This document shows positions 16,783-27,308 of a DNA stretch of 64,000 nucleotides, piece after piece. A model generated the notes under the pieces. It did no database searches, was not told where the DNA came from, and saw nothing but the letters and a program-made list of their open reading frames with translations. The DNA is taken from assembly GCF_023921125.1 (NCBI RefSeq), contig NZ_CP099466.1, positions 992,001-1,056,000 of the forward strand, given 5' to 3'. Each line of letters opens with the position of its first letter. Position 1 is the first letter of the stretch. This DNA comes from Arthrobacter caoxuetaonis (GTDB lineage: Bacteria > Actinomycetota > Actinomycetes > Actinomycetales > Micrococcaceae). Position numbers and translations under genes: made by a program.

Positions 16783-17709
16783 ATGACAACCGGGAACAAC
16801 GCCCCAGCCGTACCTGCCACGGGAGAACAGTTCCGGCTGGAGCGCGGCCGGGCATCCGCCGTCGTCGGGTCCCTGGGCGGGGCGCTGCGAAGTTTCACCG
16901 TGGACGGCATCCAGCTGGTGGAGACCTACCCGGATGACGCCATTCCGCCGTCAGCGGCCGGGATCCTGCTGGCGCCCTGGCCCAATCGCGTGGCCGGCGG
17001 GCGCTGGACGCTCGACGGCCGCGAACAGCAGCTCGACATCACCGATCCTGCCCGCGGCAACGCCATCCACGGTTTGCTGCGGAACACCGGCTACGCTCCC
17101 GTGGAGGTTAGCGGCGACGCCGTGCGGCTCAGTGCAGCGATTTATCCCCAGCACGGGTATCCCTTCCACCTGGTCCACGAGGTGCTTTACCGGATTGCGG
17201 AGGACGGGGGACTGTCCGTGCGCCAGTCACTGACCAGCCTTTCCGCAGCGCGGGCACCGTTCGCGCTGGGGGCACATCCCTTCCTGCGGCTGGGGGAAGT
17301 GCCCACCGAGGACCTCATCCTGCAGGTCGATGCCGGTACGCGGCTCACCACGGACGCGTCGATGATTCCGGACGGACAGGAGCCCGTCACCGGGGACTGG
17401 GACCTTCGCAGCGGCCGGAGAGTGGGTTCGCTCGCGCTGGACACCGCCTACACGGACCTGACGCAGCGCGGCGGCAAATACCGGCATGTCCTCACCGCAC
17501 CGGACGGGCGGTCCGTGCAGCTGTGGGCCGGGCCGAGCTATGGCTACGTGCATGTTTTCGTGACGGACCAGTTCCCCGGCCGCAGCTGCGCCGTAGCCCT
17601 GGAGCCAATGACAGCGCCCGCCAACGCCTTCAACTCCGGCGAAGGGCTGCGATGGCTGGAGCCGGGAAGCGCCTTTAGCGCCGAGTGGGGTATTCAGGCC
17701 GCACTGTGA
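16783..17709 (+). CDS. Aldose 1-epimerase family protein
   Basis: 308-aa beta-sandwich mutarotase-like enzyme that would interconvert alpha and beta anomers of an aldose or hexose phosphate. Conserved features are NRVAGGRWTLDG, the His in GNAIHGLLRN, the second His in FALGAHPFLRLG, and the catalytic Glu region CAVALEPMTAPANAFN. Substrate is not defined by the sequence. The ATG at 16783 lies just after a TAGGCT box, with GGAAGG in between. Confidence 0.88.
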   Translation: MTTGNNAPAVPATGEQFRLERGRASAVVGSLGGALRSFTVDGIQLVETYPDDAIPPSAAGILLAPWPNRVAGGRWTLDGREQQLDITDPARGNAIHGLLRNTGYAPVEVSGDAVRLSAAIYPQHGYPFHLVHEVLYRIAEDGGLSVRQSLTSLSAARAPFALGAHPFLRLGEVPTEDLILQVDAGTRLTTDASMIPDGQEPVTGDWDLRSGRRVGSLALDTAYTDLTQRGGKYRHVLTAPDGRSVQLWAGPSYGYVHVFVTDQFPGRSCAVALEPMTAPANAFNSGEGLRWLEPGSAFSAEWGIQAAL

Positions 17710-17767
17710 GACTGCCGGGACCCGTAACTGTCAGGGAACTAACACCGCATTATGGAAAGATAACCCC

Positions 17768-19072
17768 ATGAGACCCCATGCCCGCCGGGTTGCCGCGCCC
17801 AAGGCCGTCCAGGCCGCAGCGGTGCGCTCCAGCCGTGCCGGTGACGATGTTCCCTATGCCCTGCGCGTCAGCGCGTCCTGGGCATGGCGCCTTGGCGTCG
17901 TGCTCCTGGTCAGCGGCGGGCTGGTCTGGATTCTTGGGCACTTTTCGCTCCTGATCATTCCGCTGATGATCGCAGCCCTGATCGCCGGACTGCTGGCCCC
18001 CATCAGTTCCTGGCTCCGGCGGAACAAGGTGCCCTCCGGGCTCGCCGTAGCGGTAACCATCGTGTCCTTCCTCGGCCTGATCGTCGCCGCGCTCACCCTG
18101 GTGGGGCGGCAGCTGGCGCTGGGCTTCCGCGACCTGTGGGATGAACTGCTGAACGGGTTCACCCAGTTCCAGGACTGGCTTGAGTCCGGGCCGCTGCAGG
18201 TGACCTCCACCCAGATTGACGAGCTGCTGAAGGAGGCAACTTCCGCGCTGCAGAACAATTCCGCGAGTATCCTCTCCGGTGCCGTCAGCGTCGGCAGCAG
18301 CGCCGGGCACTTTGCCGCCGGAGTCCTGCTGACGCTCTTCGCGCTGGTGTTCTTCCTGCTCGACGGTCGGCGGATCTGGCGCTTTGTCGCCGGGCTGATG
18401 CCGCGCCGCGCCAAGGCTGCCGCCTACGGGGCGGGAATCCGCGGCTGGGAATCCATGACCAATTACGTCCGTGTGCAGCTGGTCGTCGCGTTTATCGATG
18501 CGGTCGGCATCGGTGCCGGCGCTGCGATTATCGGTGTGCCGCTGGCGCTGCCGCTGTCCGTCCTGGTGTTCCTGGGTTCCTTTATCCCGCTGATCGGTGC
18601 CGTCATCACAGGATCTATTGCCGTCCTGCTGGCCCTGGTAGCCAACGGCTGGCTCAACGCAGTGATTATGCTGGGAATCGTGCTGCTGATTCAGCAGGTC
18701 GAATCCCACATCCTGCAGCCCCTGATCATGGGCCGCGCAGTCTCGCTGCACCCGCTCGCCGTCATCCTGGCGGTGACGGGCGGAACCCTGGTCGCAGGCA
18801 TTGCAGGCGCACTCTTCGCCGTGCCGCTGATGGCAATCGTCAACTCGATGGTCCGGTACATCGCGGCCCGGCGCTGGGAACAGGACCCGCTGCTGACTCC
18901 GGACAATCTTTTCGGACCGCCCGGCGCGCCGCCGCAGGATGAAGAACCCGACGACGAGCAGGAAGAGTCCGAACCCGCCGCCCGCCGCGACGACGAAACC
19001 CGATCCACAGAGTCCAAAAAACCTTCAGCATCCTCAGAATCCACAGCAAGAGAACAAGAGAACCAGCCTTGA
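17768..19072 (+). CDS. AI-2E family transporter (PerM-type permease)
   Basis: 434-aa polytopic membrane protein of the AI-2E/PerM family. Hydrophobic segments at about residues 38-100 (LGVVLLVSGGLVWILGHFSL), then a soluble region, then a C-terminal cluster with IGVPLALPLSVLVFLGSFIP, LIGAVITGSIAVLLAL and HPLAVILAVTGGTLVAGIAG, the family signature. The last 60 residues are acidic and polar (DEEPDDEQEESEPAARRDDE). Substrate unknown; family members have been linked to autoinducer-2 export, sodium antiport or nothing measurable. Its TGA overlaps the TTG start of ilvA, suggesting coupled translation. Confidence 0.87.
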   Translation: MRPHARRVAAPKAVQAAAVRSSRAGDDVPYALRVSASWAWRLGVVLLVSGGLVWILGHFSLLIIPLMIAALIAGLLAPISSWLRRNKVPSGLAVAVTIVSFLGLIVAALTLVGRQLALGFRDLWDELLNGFTQFQDWLESGPLQVTSTQIDELLKEATSALQNNSASILSGAVSVGSSAGHFAAGVLLTLFALVFFLLDGRRIWRFVAGLMPRRAKAAAYGAGIRGWESMTNYVRVQLVVAFIDAVGIGAGAAIIGVPLALPLSVLVFLGSFIPLIGAVITGSIAVLLALVANGWLNAVIMLGIVLLIQQVESHILQPLIMGRAVSLHPLAVILAVTGGTLVAGIAGALFAVPLMAIVNSMVRYIAARRWEQDPLLTPDNLFGPPGAPPQDEEPDDEQEESEPAARRDDETRSTESKKPSASSESTAREQENQP

Positions 19073-20310
19073 CCGACGCACCCCAGCTGCCCGTGACCCT
19101 TGACGACATCCAGGCCGCGGCCAAACTCCTGGACGGCGTGATTGCCCATACGCCCATTGAGCAGTCCCGGGCGCTGGGAAGGCTCACCGGCTCCAACGTT
19201 TTCCTCAAGTGCGAAAACCTGCAGCGTGCCGGGTCCTTCAAGGTCCGTGGTGCCTATGTCCGCATGGCAAAACTCAGTGACGAGGAGAAAGCACGCGGCG
19301 TCGTCGCGGCGTCGGCAGGCAACCATGCCCAGGGCGTGGCTGTCGCGGCTGCCCGCCTGGGCATCGCCGCACGGATTTACATGCCGCTCGGCGTCGCCCT
19401 GCCCAAGCTGGCCGCAACCCAGGGGCACGGAGCCGAAGTCGTCCTGCACGGCCATAACGTTGACGAGGCCCTCGCAGAGGCCCAGCGCTTTGCGGACGAA
19501 ACCGGGGCAGTGTTTGTCCACCCGTTCGACAACGTGGACATCGTCGCGGGGCAGGGAACCCTCGGACTGGAACTGCTCGACCAAATTCCTGAGCTGGACA
19601 CCGTGCTGATGGGCGTTGGCGGCGGCGGCCTGCTGGCAGGCGTAGCCGTTGCCATCAAGGAACGGGCCAGGGAGCTGGGCCGCGAGGTGCGGATCATCGG
19701 CGTCCAGGCCGAAAACGCCGCTGCCTACCCGCCCTCCCTCGCCGCCGACGCCCTGGTGCCGCTGAGCAAGGTATCAACGATTGCCGATGGCATTGCCGTT
19801 GGCCGGCCGGGCCAGCTTCCCTTCTCGATCATCCGCGAACTGGTCGACGACGTCGTGACGGTCAGTGAAGATTCGCTGGCACGTGCCCTGATCTTCCTGC
19901 TGGAGCGGGCCAAGCTGGTGGTTGAACCGGCCGGCGCCGTGGGCGTGGCCGCGCTCCTCGACGGAAAAATCGAGAATCCGGGCACCACCGCGGTCATCCT
20001 CTCGGGCGGAAACATCGATCCGATGCTTATGCTGAAGGTTATCCAGCGCGGCCTCGCAGCCGCCGGGCGTTACCTGGTGGTGCGGATGCTGCTGGATGAC
20101 CGTCCGGGTTCACTGGCGACAATCTCGCGGATCATCGCCGAGTCGGACGCCAATGTCACCGGAGTGGACCACACCAGGGTGGGAGGGTCGATCAGCATGG
20201 GAGACGTGGCAATCACGATCAACATGGAGACCAAGGGTCACGAGCACTGTGAAAAGGTCCTGCAGAACCTTCGGGCCGAAGGCTTCCATCCCGTAGTGCT
20301 GCACGGGTAG
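19069..20310 (+). CDS. ilvA: Threonine ammonia-lyase (threonine dehydratase)
   Basis: PLP enzyme of 413 aa converting threonine to 2-oxobutanoate and ammonia, the first step toward isoleucine or catabolism. Lys58 in GSFKVRGAY is the Schiff-base lysine; SAGNHAQGVAVAA and the glycine loop GVGGGGLLAGVA bind the cofactor. A single C-terminal ACT domain (residues about 328-405, VRMLLDDRPGSLATISRII) suggests allosteric control, but the 400-aa one-ACT form is shorter than E. coli IlvA. The TTG at 19069 overlaps the preceding stop (TTGA). Confidence 0.92.
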   Translation: MTDAPQLPVTLDDIQAAAKLLDGVIAHTPIEQSRALGRLTGSNVFLKCENLQRAGSFKVRGAYVRMAKLSDEEKARGVVAASAGNHAQGVAVAAARLGIAARIYMPLGVALPKLAATQGHGAEVVLHGHNVDEALAEAQRFADETGAVFVHPFDNVDIVAGQGTLGLELLDQIPELDTVLMGVGGGGLLAGVAVAIKERARELGREVRIIGVQAENAAAYPPSLAADALVPLSKVSTIADGIAVGRPGQLPFSIIRELVDDVVTVSEDSLARALIFLLERAKLVVEPAGAVGVAALLDGKIENPGTTAVILSGGNIDPMLMLKVIQRGLAAAGRYLVVRMLLDDRPGSLATISRIIAESDANVTGVDHTRVGGSISMGDVAITINMETKGHEHCEKVLQNLRAEGFHPVVLHG

Positions 20311-20313
20311 CCC

Positions 20314-20892
20314 ATGCTGGCCCGCCGTGCGAAAAGTGCCCTCCTGGCAGCCGCCTGCTTTACGGCCCTCCTGTGGCTGGCGTATTTCCTCACCCTGCCC
20401 CTCCAGAACAGCCTCCTGCCGGAACTCGGAATCCTTCCCCGGCAGCTGGAAGGCCTGGACGGAATTCTTTTCGCCCCGCTGCTCCATACCGGAACCGGGC
20501 ACCTGATCAGCAACAGCCTGCCGCTGCTGGCGTTCGCTTTCCTCGTCCTGCTGGAAGGGCTCCGCCGGTTCGCTGCCGTGACAGCCATCTGCTGGCTGGC
20601 CTCGGGCATCGGAGTCTGGCTCTTCGGAGGCGGGCTCACGATTGGCATATCCGGCGTCGTCTTTGGACTCTTCGCGTACCTGATCGTCCGCGGCTTCTAC
20701 AACCGCAGCCTGCCGCAGATCCTGATCGCGGGCGTGCTGTTCCTGGTGTATGGATCCATCCTGTGGGGCATCCTGCCGACCGCCGCCGGAGTTTCCTGGC
20801 AGTCACACCTCTTTGGTGCCGCCGGGGGAGTGCTGGCGGCCATCGTGCTCCGCACGGACCCCGACCGGACACAAAAACGGGTCCGCCCCTAG
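20314..20892 (+). CDS. Rhomboid family intramembrane serine protease
   Basis: 192-aa six-helix membrane protease. The catalytic Ser lies in the GxSG motif of TIGISGVVFGLFAYLIVRG and the His in SWQSHLFGAAGGVLAAI; HLISNSLPLLAFAFL carries the conserved His-Asn of helix 2. Only three bases separate it from ilvA, so co-transcription is likely, although no functional link is obvious. The stop codon lies inside the terminator hairpin shared with convergent greA. Confidence 0.87.
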   Translation: MLARRAKSALLAAACFTALLWLAYFLTLPLQNSLLPELGILPRQLEGLDGILFAPLLHTGTGHLISNSLPLLAFAFLVLLEGLRRFAAVTAICWLASGIGVWLFGGGLTIGISGVVFGLFAYLIVRGFYNRSLPQILIAGVLFLVYGSILWGILPTAAGVSWQSHLFGAAGGVLAAIVLRTDPDRTQKRVRP

Positions 20893-20908
20893 GGACGGAC
20901 CCGCGTTT
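20876..20908. terminator. Bidirectional terminator between rhomboid gene and greA
   Basis: ACGGGTCCG and CGGACCCG arms (20877-20903) with an inner CCC/GGG extension enclose the rhomboid stop codon. Read on the minus strand the stem is followed by GTTTTTGT, a good T-run for greA. Confidence 0.75.
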
Positions 20909-20926
20909 GAGGGCGGTTGGCGGCTG

Positions 20927-21418
20927 CTAGCCCGCGTACGGTGTTGCCGAGACGATCTCGACTGAAATGTTCTTGCCGTTGGGTGCGGTGTAGGTTGTGG
21001 CATCGCCGGCCTTCAGGCCCTGGATGGCTGCGCCCAGCGGAGACTTCTCGCTGTACACGTCGATGTCGCTGTCCCCGGCAATCTCGCGGCTGCCCAGCAG
21101 GAACTGTTCCAGGTCTCCCGCGATCCGGGCCTCGACCAGCATGCCGGGTTCGACCACGCCGTCGTCCGCCGGTGCTTCGCCGACCTGGGCGGTCTCCAAA
21201 AGCTGCGTCAGCTGGCGGATCCGGGCCTCAGCCTTGCCCTGTTCCTCCTTGGCAGCGTGGTAACCGCCGTTCTCCTTCAAATCGCCCTCGGACCGTGCCT
21301 GTTCGATTCGAGCCACGATTTCGGTGCGGCCGGGGCCGGACAGGTGGTCGAGTTCCGCCTTCAGGCGGTCGTAAGACTCTTGCGTGAGCCAGGCAACAGA
21401 TGTGCTGTTGGTAGACAC
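20927..21418 (-). CDS. greA: Transcription elongation factor GreA
   Basis: 163-aa factor that inserts its coiled coil into the RNA polymerase secondary channel and stimulates cleavage of backtracked RNA. The N-terminal coiled coil carries the acidic tip in SEGDLKENGGYHAAKEEQG; the C-terminal FKBP-like domain has EKSPLGAAIQGLKAGD. The GTG at 21418 has AGGAGAGA 3 bases upstream; an in-frame upstream extension falls in the leader hairpin region. Its mRNA probably begins near 21575 with a long hairpin. Confidence 0.94.
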   Translation of the reverse strand: MSTNSTSVAWLTQESYDRLKAELDHLSGPGRTEIVARIEQARSEGDLKENGGYHAAKEEQGKAEARIRQLTQLLETAQVGEAPADDGVVEPGMLVEARIAGDLEQFLLGSREIAGDSDIDVYSEKSPLGAAIQGLKAGDATTYTAPNGKNISVEIVSATPYAG

Positions 21419-21510
21419 GGGTCTCTCCTTAGATGAACATCCGGACCGCTGAAAACCTGGTCCGGCTTGGCTGAAATTGCTGCGCGGCCGGTTGGCCTTA
21501 CAAGCAAAGA

Positions 21511-21569
21511 CCCCGCTCATGTGGTGACCGGTTCGCTCGGAATTGAATCCGGTGATCACCTGGGCGGGG
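21511..21569 (-). promoter_or_regulatory. Stem-loop at the 5' end of the greA transcript
   Basis: Nested arms: CCCCGC (21511-21516) with GCGGGG (21564-21569), and GGTGACCGG (21523-21531) with CCGGTGATCACC (21549-21560). TATGGA/TAGTAT -10-like sequences on the minus strand at 21582-21590 would start transcription right at the foot of this hairpin, about 155 bases before the greA GTG. Confidence 0.5.
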
Positions 21570-21651
21570 CGTAACGTAGCCTCCATACTAGTCAGCCGGA
21601 GGCACAAACCCAAGACCGCCGGGCGGTTTCCCTCTGCGAGGGGTCCGGGCC

Positions 21652-22128
21652 CTACTGTTCCGCGTCGATAACCCAGCAGGCGTTGGCGCCTCCGGTCACG
21701 CCGAGCGAATCAGTGCGCACAGCGACGCTCAGGGACACGGTGCCGGTCTCGGCAGGTCCGATCCGGACAGTCTTCCAGCCGACGACGGCGTAGCTGTCGT
21801 TGAGGACCTGGACGGCGCAGTCGACCGTGACATCCGTTGGCTTGGTGACTGTGAAGTCGACGACGGCGGTTGAGGCATCGGGGATGGTGAAGCCCACGTC
21901 CTTGGAAGTCACTGTCCCGGCTCCGGTGGGAATAGCCATGAAGACTGCGGCACCCACGGCCGCAGCACCGGCCACCGAAGCGAGGATGGTCTTTGTGCGC
22001 CGGCTCATGCCGGGCTTGGGGGTGCCGTAGCGATTGGCTAACCTTGTCTCAGAAGACATTCCGTCCACGGGGCGCTCGGAAGCAGGCTGGCCGCCGGCTG
22101 CCTCTTCAGTACCATCCTCAGTGCTCAC
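21652..22128 (-). CDS. DUF4307 domain membrane protein
   Basis: 158 aa: a polar N-terminus, one membrane helix (ILASVAGAAAVGAAVFMAI) and an extracytoplasmic DUF4307 domain (KDVGFTIPDASTAVVDFTVT, CAVQVLNDSYAVVGWKTV, ANACWVIDAEQ). Function unknown. It sits between greA and mca, the same place as in mycobacteria, which suggests a conserved link with that locus. The GTG at 22128 is 6 bases from a TAAAAT -10 box, so the mRNA is probably leaderless. Confidence 0.85.
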   Translation of the reverse strand: MSTEDGTEEAAGGQPASERPVDGMSSETRLANRYGTPKPGMSRRTKTILASVAGAAAVGAAVFMAIPTGAGTVTSKDVGFTIPDASTAVVDFTVTKPTDVTVDCAVQVLNDSYAVVGWKTVRIGPAETGTVSLSVAVRTDSLGVTGGANACWVIDAEQ

Positions 22129-22134
22129 CGCTTC

Positions 22135-22140
22135 ATTTTA
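22135..22140 (-). promoter_or_regulatory. -10 box of the DUF4307 gene (TAAAAT)
   Basis: TAAAAT on the minus strand ends 6 bases before the GTG at 22128. Confidence 0.6.
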
Positions 22141-22185
22141 CCGAACATTCAGACCGGCCTTTTGCCGGACGTCAGGAGTAGTGCG

Positions 22186-23097
22186 TTGCCGACCGAAACG
22201 AGTTCCGGGCCCGCCGGAGAACTGCGGCTGCTGGCCGTCCACGCGCACCCGGATGATGAGGCCAGCAAAGGCGCGGCAACCATGGCGTCCTATGCGGCCT
22301 CCGGGGTCCGGGTCATGGTGGCCACCTGCACCGGCGGGGAACGCGGAGACGTGCTCAATCCTGCAGCGGCAGGGATTCCTGCCGCCAAGCGGGACCTGGC
22401 CGGGCTGCGCCGCAGCGAAATGGCAGCCTCCCAGGCAGCCCTCGGAATCGAACACCGCTGGCTGGGATTCATGGATTCCGGGCTGCCCGAAGGAGATCCG
22501 CTGCCGGATCTTCCCGCCGGGTGCTTCGCCCTCCGCCCGCTTGAGACGGCCGCAGCCCCGCTGGTGAAGCTGGTCCGGGAGTTCCGCCCGCACGTGATCA
22601 TCAGCTATGACGAAAACGGCGGCTATCCCCACCCCGACCACATCATGGCGCACAAGGTTGCCGTCGAGGCCTTCCATGCTGCCGGCGATCCCGCGAAGTA
22701 CCCCGGCACCGGTGCCCCGTGGGAACCGCAGAAGCTCTACTACGACCGCGGCTTCAACCCCGAACGGTTCCGGGCCCTGCACGAGGCGCTGATCCAGGCC
22801 GGGCTGGACTCACCGTACGCGGAACGGCTGGCGGCCTGGCTGGAAACGGACACCGAGGGCAACCAGCCCCCGGCCCCGCCGCATCCCACCACCACTCAGG
22901 TGGAGTGCGGGGAGTTCTTCCCCCTGCGTGACAAGGCGCTGAAGGCGCACCGCACGCAGGTGGACCCGGATGGTTTCTTCTTCGCCGTCAGCACCGATCT
23001 CCAGAAGCAGGTTTGGCCGTGGGAGGACTATTCCCTGATCGAATCCCGCGTTCCAGCCACTGTCCCTGAAACCGACCTCTTCGCTGGCATACGATAG
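22186..23097 (+). CDS. mca: Mycothiol S-conjugate amidase Mca
   Basis: Zinc amidase of 303 aa that cleaves mycothiol adducts of electrophiles and drugs, releasing GlcN-inositol and a mercapturic acid. Metal ligands lie in VHAHPDDEASKGAATM and GGYPHPDHIMAH; TCTGGERGDVLNP and the C-terminal KAHRTQVDPDGFFFAV separate Mca from MshB. The TTG at 22186 has AGGAG 7 bases upstream and is preferred over the in-frame TTG at 22162. Presence of mca implies that the cell makes mycothiol, an actinobacterial trait. Confidence 0.92.
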   Translation: MPTETSSGPAGELRLLAVHAHPDDEASKGAATMASYAASGVRVMVATCTGGERGDVLNPAAAGIPAAKRDLAGLRRSEMAASQAALGIEHRWLGFMDSGLPEGDPLPDLPAGCFALRPLETAAAPLVKLVREFRPHVIISYDENGGYPHPDHIMAHKVAVEAFHAAGDPAKYPGTGAPWEPQKLYYDRGFNPERFRALHEALIQAGLDSPYAERLAAWLETDTEGNQPPAPPHPTTTQVECGEFFPLRDKALKAHRTQVDPDGFFFAVSTDLQKQVWPWEDYSLIESRVPATVPETDLFAGIR

Positions 23098-23150
23098 GGG
23101 CTAGACACCGCGTTCCATGGCGCTGTGTTTTGCCAAGAGAGAGATACTTC

Positions 23151-23489
23151 GTGAACCTGCTGTACAGCCTCACCCTGACTGTCACGTCCCCGATCGAGGG
23201 CGACTTGAAGCCCGGCCTGGAGGAAGGCGACATCACGCCCGGCCTGCTGGGTTTCCTCGCGACGCTCTTCCTCGCCCTGTGCGTGGTCTTCCTGATCCGC
23301 GACATGGTGAAGAGGATCCGCCGGGTCCGTTACCGCGCCCAGGCCGCCGGCGACGTCGACACGGACGGCCGTGCAGGGACCACCTTCCCCGTCCGTGAGG
23401 CCGACCCCGTGGGCTCCGTGCCGGAATCGGACCAGACAGCAACCGCCGGAACCGCCGGTAAGCGCTCCGGCCAGGACACGGCGGGATAA
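23151..23489 (+). CDS. Small single-pass membrane protein downstream of mca
   Basis: 112 aa with a short extracytoplasmic N-terminus, one helix (LLGFLATLFLALCVVFLIRDM), a basic stretch (VKRIRRVRYRAQ) and a disordered C-terminal tail. No known domain. A comparable small gene follows mca in mycobacteria, so it is probably a conserved member of this locus. GTG at 23151 has AGAGAGA upstream; an in-frame TTG at 23130 is the alternative. It ends 5 bases before the next ATG, so the three genes likely form one operon. Confidence 0.75.
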   Translation: MNLLYSLTLTVTSPIEGDLKPGLEEGDITPGLLGFLATLFLALCVVFLIRDMVKRIRRVRYRAQAAGDVDTDGRAGTTFPVREADPVGSVPESDQTATAGTAGKRSGQDTAG

Positions 23490-23494
23490 GCACC

Positions 23495-25609
<2,115 letters not shown>

Positions 25610-25627
25610 CTTGCGGCTGACTTGCCG

Positions 25628-26365
25628 CTAGCTTCCGGCGGACAGGACAGCCATCATGATGGCGATGTAGTGGCAGGAGAATCCGGCAAGCGTGAAGGCA
25701 TGGAAAATCTCGTGGAATCCGAACCATTCGACGGACGGGTTCGGCCGCTTCATGGCGTAAATCACCGCGCCGGCAATGTACGCAGCCCCGCCGGCGATCA
25801 CGAGCACCGCTGCCGGCATATTCACCGACCAGAAGTCCGGGATGTAGAACAGCGCCGCACAGCCCAGAGCGATGTAGACCGGTGTATAGAGCCAGCGGGG
25901 AGCATGCAGCCACAGCAGGCGGAAGGCGATTCCAGCCAGCGCACCGCTCCAGATAAGGATCAGCAGCAGCACAGCTTTGTCATGCGGGAGCAGCGCCCAC
26001 GCCAGCGGAGTGTAGGAGCCGGCAATAACGAGCATGATGTTCGTGTGGTCGAGCCGCTTGAGGATAATTTTCACGCCGGGGGACCAGTTGCCCCGGTGGT
26101 ACACGGCTGAAATGCCGAAAAGAAGTATCCCGGTCACCGCGTACACCGCGGATGCGATCCGTGTTCCGGTGGTGGGAGCCAGCACGACCAGGAGGATGCC
26201 TGCTGCCAGCACCAGCGGTGTGGCCCCGGCATGCAGCCGTCCGCGCAGACGGGGTTTAATGTCCAGGGCATCGGCCACGGATTCAACTGCCGATTCGAGC
26301 GGCCCCGGTGTTGTACGGGAGTCCGGATCCTGCTGGACCGGCACTCGCTGCGAGCGTGAAGTCAT
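25628..26365 (-). CDS. trhA: Hemolysin III / PAQR family membrane protein
   Basis: 245-aa seven-helix membrane protein of the HlyIII/TrhA branch of the PAQR family. Conserved motifs: SAVYHRGNW near helix 2, RLDHTNIMLVIAGSYTP and the C-terminal FGFHEIFHAFTLAGFSCHY, which hold the metal-binding His, Asp and Ser positions. Despite the name, membrane-lipid homeostasis is the better supported family role. The ATG at 26365 is 7 bases from a TAGAAT box, indicating a leaderless mRNA. It converges on the DUF255 gene with only 18 bases between them. Confidence 0.87.
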   Translation of the reverse strand: MTSRSQRVPVQQDPDSRTTPGPLESAVESVADALDIKPRLRGRLHAGATPLVLAAGILLVVLAPTTGTRIASAVYAVTGILLFGISAVYHRGNWSPGVKIILKRLDHTNIMLVIAGSYTPLAWALLPHDKAVLLLILIWSGALAGIAFRLLWLHAPRWLYTPVYIALGCAALFYIPDFWSVNMPAAVLVIAGGAAYIAGAVIYAMKRPNPSVEWFGFHEIFHAFTLAGFSCHYIAIMMAVLSAGS

Positions 26366-26372
26366 GCTGCCG

Positions 26373-26378
26373 ATTCTA
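26373..26378 (-). promoter_or_regulatory. -10 box of the hemolysin III gene (TAGAAT)
   Basis: TAGAAT on the minus strand ends 7 bases before the ATG at 26365. Confidence 0.6.
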
Positions 26379-26531
26379 ACCTACGATCCGGTAGGTTACC
26401 TTCGGGTAGAGGACTCCGCCACTCGCCCGCATGTCTCCCTGCACGGCGGGGACGGGAGTGCGCGGTAGCCTAGAAACAGTCGATCCTGCGTTCTGCGCAG
26501 GTCCCAATCCTCAGAGGCAGGTGAGTCACCC

Positions 26532-27293
26532 GTGCGGTTTCCCGGTGTGGTTTACGCCTACTATGAGCGGCGGTTGAGGCGAAGCCTGGCCAATGACCGG
26601 ATTCCGGAACACATCGGTGTCATGGTGGACGGGAACAGGCGCTGGGCAAAACTCGCCGGTGCACCGACGTCGGACGGCCATCAGGCGGGGGCGGACAAGA
26701 TCCTCGAGTTCCTGGGCTGGTGCGAGGAACTCGGCGTACGCGTAGTGACGCTCTACATGCTCTCGACGGACAACCTCAACCGTGACCCGGATGAACTGGA
26801 ACCCCTGCTGGGTATCATCGCCAACACCCTGGACCGGCTCGGGGAGCGGGGAGACCTGCGGGTCCAGCCCGTGGGTGCGCTGGAGATCCTGCCGCCGGAG
26901 CTCTCCGGCCAGCTCTCCCGTCTCGGGGAAGCCACGGCCACCGCAACGGGTCTTCACGTCAATGTTGCCATCGGCTACGGCGGCAGGCGCGAGATTGTCG
27001 ACGCCGTGAAGGAGCTCCTGCGCGATGCCCACCGGCAGGGCAAGCAGATCGAGGAAATCACCGAGGAACTGTGCGACGCGCAGATCTCCGAGTACCTGTA
27101 TACCCGGGGACAGCCCGATCCTGAACTCGTGATCCGGACCTCGGGTGAGCAGCGGCTCTCGGGCTTCCTGATGTGGCAGAGCGCCTACAGCGAGTTCTAT
27201 TTCTGCGAGGCGCTGTGGCCGGATTTCCGCAGGGTGGATTTCCTGCGCGCCCTCCGCGATTACGCGAGCCGTCAGCGACGGTTTGGATCCTAG
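26532..27293 (+). CDS. Isoprenyl transferase (cis-prenyltransferase)
   Basis: 253-aa enzyme of the undecaprenyl/Z-farnesyl diphosphate synthase family, which condenses isopentenyl diphosphate onto allylic diphosphates to make polyprenyl carriers for envelope glycans. Asp33 in VMVDGNRRWAK is the catalytic/metal residue; VVTLYMLSTDNLNRD, NVAIGYGGRREIVDAV and ELVIRTSGEQRLSGFLMWQ are family signatures. Position after the hlyIII gene parallels the mycobacterial Z-FPP synthase, so the product may be short-chain. GTG start at 26532 has AGGTGA upstream. Confidence 0.9.
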   Translation: MRFPGVVYAYYERRLRRSLANDRIPEHIGVMVDGNRRWAKLAGAPTSDGHQAGADKILEFLGWCEELGVRVVTLYMLSTDNLNRDPDELEPLLGIIANTLDRLGERGDLRVQPVGALEILPPELSGQLSRLGEATATATGLHVNVAIGYGGRREIVDAVKELLRDAHRQGKQIEEITEELCDAQISEYLYTRGQPDPELVIRTSGEQRLSGFLMWQSAYSEFYFCEALWPDFRRVDFLRALRDYASRQRRFGS

Positions 27294-27308
27294 CCCGGCA
27301 CCCTAACC

